DNA of 64,000 nt from positions 62,001 through 126,000 of the forward strand of contig NZ_CAXMZT010000003.1 of the NCBI RefSeq assembly GCF_964199965.1, given 5' to 3'. The translations under genes were made by a program, and so were the position numbers. Numbering within the stretch: position 1 is the stretch's first letter; the number at the start of each line of letters is the position of its first letter. This DNA is from JAFIFT01 sp020051095 (GTDB lineage: Bacteria > Pseudomonadota > Gammaproteobacteria > Legionellales > Legionellaceae). Shown here piece by piece: positions 61,046-64,000 of the stretch. A model generated the notes under the pieces. It was not told the DNA's origin, searched no databases, and saw only the letters and a program-made list of their open reading frames with translations.

Positions 61046-64000
61046 ATGGGATTTTCAGAATTTTTCATCAAACGTCCCATCTTTACCTGTGTGCTTATGG
61101 TGCTAATATGCGCGATTGGTCTCATAAGCCTTAAACAACTGCCTTTACGGCATCTCCCAAATATCACAACGCCAACTGTCAGTATTTATACCAATTACCC
61201 CGGAGCCGATCCGCAACTCGTTGAAAAAGAAATCACCATCCCCATCGAAAATTCATTATCGACCATTGCGGGTGTTAAATCAGTTCGCTCCAATTCCTAT
61301 TTGGGCAAGAGCTGGGTAAATGTCGATTTCCAACTGGGTGTCAACTTGGTTGATGCGGTTAACGACATCCGTAATAATGTTGCGGAACTTGCTAGCCATC
61401 TACCGATGGGAACAAAAGCGCCCTCCGTGTATAAAAAGGACGAGGACGTGAACCCTGTGGCGATTATTGGTTTTAATGCGCCTCATTTAGATGCCCTGCA
61501 AATCACAGATTATGTCAAACGTTACACCAAGCCAGAATTAGAAGAAATTCCTGGCGTTGGGGAGGTCGATTTCTTTGGCAGTAAAGAATATGCTGTGCGA
61601 ATTGCCTTGGATCCGATAAAAATGGCCGCACGCGGTGTATCTGTCGCTCAAGTAAAAAAAGCATTTATCGATCAAAATATCGACATCCCAAGCGGCCAAA
61701 TAAAAAGCACAAACCGCTACTACACGGTGATTACCTCAGCAAAAGTAAAACAGGCCCAGTCATTTGATCATTTGGTTATCGCACAAAGTAATGGTATTGC
61801 TGTTCATCTAAGTGATATCGGCAAAGTATCTGTTGCAGAAGATAACAATGAACGATTATTGCGTATCAACGGGAAAGACGCTATTGGATTAGCGATTTTG
61901 CCCCAATCGACGGCCAATCCCTTGGAGTTGGCCAAACGTGTTAAAAACGAGATTCATCACATCAACCAAACATTGAATAATGGCATGCAAGCCACCATCG
62001 TTTTTGATTCAACCAGCTACATAAAAGCATCCATTAAGGAAGTTTTGAAAACGTTTGTCGAGGCAACACTCTTTGTTGCCGTCGTGGTTTTCTTGTTCTT
62101 AGGTAACTTACGAGCTGCCATTATTCCCATTATCACCATTCCAATCTGTTTAATAGCTGTGCTAGCGCCAATGAGTTGGATGGGTTACGATCTCAATACC
62201 TTAACCATGCTTGCCATGGTGTTAGCTATTGGGCTTGTCGTGGATGATGCCATCGTTGTTCTTGAAAATTGTCACCGCCACATCCACAACGGTCAAAGCA
62301 GCTTAAAAGCAGCTTTAATTGGCAGCAAAGAAATCACCTTCGCTGTCATTGCCATGACGTTAACGCTTGCTGCTGTGTATGCTCCGATGGGGTTCGTTGA
62401 GGGGTTTACGGGGCGACTATTTCAACAATTTGGTATTACCCTGGCTTTAACCGTATTTATTTCTGGCATCGTTGCCTTAACCTTATCGCCCATGATGTGC
62501 GCTTATCTGTTAACGACAAAATCCACGCGACTAAGTAGCAAAGTCAATGATCTCTTCATGCGATTGGGACAAATGTATCAAAAAAGTCTGAAGTGGGTAT
62601 TCAGTCACCTAAAGCTATTTAGCCTAATTTGTCTATCTTTGATGACCCTAGGCATCCTATGCTTTAATCAAATAGGTGCCGAAATCGCCCCGGAAGAAGA
62701 TCAATCCTATATCATAGCCCCAGTATCTTCACCAACCAATGCTAGTTTAAGCTACACCGACTATTATGTTCGACAAATTGAGAAAATTTATAACCAAGTG
62801 GATGAACAGACCACTTTTCTCACATCAGTTAGGCCCGAATCCGCTTTTACCTTGCTGAAATTAACCCCTTGGGAAAACAGATCCCGTAGTCAACAAGAAA
62901 TTAGTCAATGGTTGTCAAAAAAGTTTAACCAGTTAACGGGTGTGAGTGTGTTCGCTCGATCTCCCCAGCCTTTAGGCCAAAGCAGCTCCCAACAGAGTTT
63001 CAGTTTTGCCTTAACCGGCAATACCTCCTATGAAAGGTTACACAAAATTGCGAAAGGGATAACGCAGACCATGGAAAAAAATCCCATCTTTTCCCATGTA
63101 CGCAATCAATTAACCATCGATAGTGAGCAACTAGAACTGCAGATTAACCGTAAGCTCGCCAATGATTTACAAGTCAACTTAAGTGATATCGCTGAGTTGT
63201 TAAGTACCATGTTAGGTGGTGCTAACCCGGTTGAGTTTAATTTTGCCGGTCAATCTTACCCAGTGATTATGCAACTGGATCAACCAAACCAACATGATAT
63301 TGGTATTATAAACCAGTTATTTGTGCAAAGTGCGCGAGGCAAAATGATTCCATTATCTAATTTGATAACTGTCAGCACCAATACTGCTCCCAATAATCTT
63401 CCCCATTTGAATCGACAGCGAAGTGCCAATATTAGCGCTGAAATCGCGCCAGGGTATGATATGCATGATGCCATTGTTGCCATTGACAACCTATGCAAAC
63501 AACTCTTACCTGATGATGTCCATTACCAATTCACTGGCAGTTCCCAAGACTTTATTGAATCAAATGGTCAAGCAATTTTTGCCTTTGTTCTTGCCTTATT
63601 TTTTATTTATTTGGTGCTTGCCGCCCAATTTGAAAGTCTCATTGATCCTTTGATTATTTTATTATCGGTACCGTTGTGTTTGTGTGGGGCAATATTTGCA
63701 CTATTTCTCACCGGCACAAGTCTATCAATCTATAGCCAAATCGGCATGATTACATTAATCGGATTAATTGCTAAACACGGCATTATGATAACTGAGTTTG
63801 CCAATGCCCATTTGCATGAATCACAAGATGTCTTAGCGGCGATTACTGAAAGCGCGACCATACGGTTACGACCAATATTGATGACTACTTTAGCAATGGC
63901 ATTAGGCGCCCTTCCTTTGCTTTTTGCTCATGGTGCAGGCGCTGAAAGCAGAGGTCAACTGGGGTTGGTGATATTTACAGGTCTATGCTTTGGCACAATA
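61046..64000 (+). CDS. RND efflux pump inner-membrane transporter, 3' end beyond window
   Basis: The frame opens at ATG 61046, two bases after the adaptor stop, and no stop was seen to the window edge (985 codons). The start MGFSEFFIKRPIFTCVLMVL is typical of AcrB-class pumps. Motifs: the DD pair in MVLAIGLVVDDAIVVLENCHRH (TM4, proton relay), and GLIAKHGIMITEFANAH with the TM10 lysine. Proton-driven trimeric pumps export drugs, detergents or heavy metals. The order adaptor-pump suggests an operon; the last part and any outer-membrane gene lie outside the window. Substrate unknown. Confidence 0.95.
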   Translation, partial: MGFSEFFIKRPIFTCVLMVLICAIGLISLKQLPLRHLPNITTPTVSIYTNYPGADPQLVEKEITIPIENSLSTIAGVKSVRSNSYLGKSWVNVDFQLGVNLVDAVNDIRNNVAELASHLPMGTKAPSVYKKDEDVNPVAIIGFNAPHLDALQITDYVKRYTKPELEEIPGVGEVDFFGSKEYAVRIALDPIKMAARGVSVAQVKKAFIDQNIDIPSGQIKSTNRYYTVITSAKVKQAQSFDHLVIAQSNGIAVHLSDIGKVSVAEDNNERLLRINGKDAIGLAILPQSTANPLELAKRVKNEIHHINQTLNNGMQATIVFDSTSYIKASIKEVLKTFVEATLFVAVVVFLFLGNLRAAIIPIITIPICLIAVLAPMSWMGYDLNTLTMLAMVLAIGLVVDDAIVVLENCHRHIHNGQSSLKAALIGSKEITFAVIAMTLTLAAVYAPMGFVEGFTGRLFQQFGITLALTVFISGIVALTLSPMMCAYLLTTKSTRLSSKVNDLFMRLGQMYQKSLKWVFSHLKLFSLICLSLMTLGILCFNQIGAEIAPEEDQSYIIAPVSSPTNASLSYTDYYVRQIEKIYNQVDEQTTFLTSVRPESAFTLLKLTPWENRSRSQQEISQWLSKKFNQLTGVSVFARSPQPLGQSSSQQSFSFALTGNTSYERLHKIAKGITQTMEKNPIFSHVRNQLTIDSEQLELQINRKLANDLQVNLSDIAELLSTMLGGANPVEFNFAGQSYPVIMQLDQPNQHDIGIINQLFVQSARGKMIPLSNLITVSTNTAPNNLPHLNRQRSANISAEIAPGYDMHDAIVAIDNLCKQLLPDDVHYQFTGSSQDFIESNGQAIFAFVLALFFIYLVLAAQFESLIDPLIILLSVPLCLCGAIFALFLTGTSLSIYSQIGMITLIGLIAKHGIMITEFANAHLHESQDVLAAITESATIRLRPILMTTLAMALGALPLLFAHGAGAESRGQLGLVIFTGLCFGTI

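Noticed and set aside
1..64000. tRNA or rRNA genes
   Set aside because: No cloverleaf with a conserved T-arm sequence and no rRNA segments were seen by eye, though a covariance-model search would be more sensitive.
1..64000. Intact insertion sequence or prophage
   Set aside because: No transposase, integrase or phage structural genes are present; only small non-coding elements.

Overview
The window looks like chromosome of a Legionella-like gammaproteobacterium (order Legionellales). This rests on gene content and order: a def-fmt-rsmB operon divergent from lysM-dprA-smg-topA, a pcm-like/ttcA/tolC neighbourhood, hemA-prfA-prmC, potABCD, kbl-tdh and cbpA-cbpM. Scattered single genes resemble Dot/Icm-type effectors: a eukaryotic-like kinase, a SidE-type phosphodiesterase-like protein and lipase/hydrolase-like proteins. 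The DNA is AT-rich by eye. I saw no tRNA, rRNA, CRISPR array, prophage or intact insertion sequence. No species call is possible from sequence reading alone.

Layout. 0-4 kb: end of a diguanylate cyclase, a secreted L,D-transpeptidase-like protein, a coiled-coil protein of unknown function and srkA. 4-10 kb: two secreted proteins of unknown function, then a divergent cluster. It holds a cysteine-desulfurase-like enzyme and an overlapping adenylating enzyme on the minus strand, and a stand-alone YcaO protein plus a dodecin on the plus strand. 10-17 kb: accessory block of unlinked genes (eukaryotic-like kinase, alpha/beta hydrolase with a cysteine nucleophile elbow, SidE-PDE-like protein, exported 2H phosphoesterase, GxSxG hydrolase). 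17-30 kb: membrane protein, purEK, small exported coiled-coil protein, GGDEF-EAL protein, L,D-transpeptidase lipoprotein, ettA, kbl-tdh, a pcm-like methyltransferase, ttcA, tolC. 30-40 kb: rsmB, fmt, def, then divergently lysM, dprA, smg, topA, gor and a small membrane protein. 40-55 kb: zinc-ribbon/degenerate GGDEF protein, ispB, malic enzyme, cbpAM, mechanosensitive channel, hemA-prfA-prmC, HXXEE membrane protein, dksA, PAS-GGDEF protein and a Cys-rich secreted protein. 55-64 kb: potABCD, a glycosyltransferase, and an RND efflux adaptor with its pump, which runs off the right edge.

The intergenic spaces carry at least five families of small palindromic or MITE-like repeats. They are a ~125-bp hairpin repeat, elements with GGCGTGTCC ends, elements with AGGACTTATGAAAAAC ends, an element with ATATACCCGTGATCATTC ends, and an element with ~38-bp inverted ends. 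Some copies are nested, and one family repeatedly ends at a stop codon of a neighbouring gene.

The strongest candidate for an undescribed system is the divergent cluster at 5.6-9.5 kb. A PLP sulfur-mobilising enzyme, a carboxylate-activating ligase and a YcaO amide-activating enzyme are the parts expected for ATP-dependent sulfur insertion into a peptide or small molecule, but no obvious precursor peptide is present. The second is the stand-alone SidE-PDE-like gene at 13.2-14.7 kb, possibly a phosphoribosyl-ubiquitin hydrolase.
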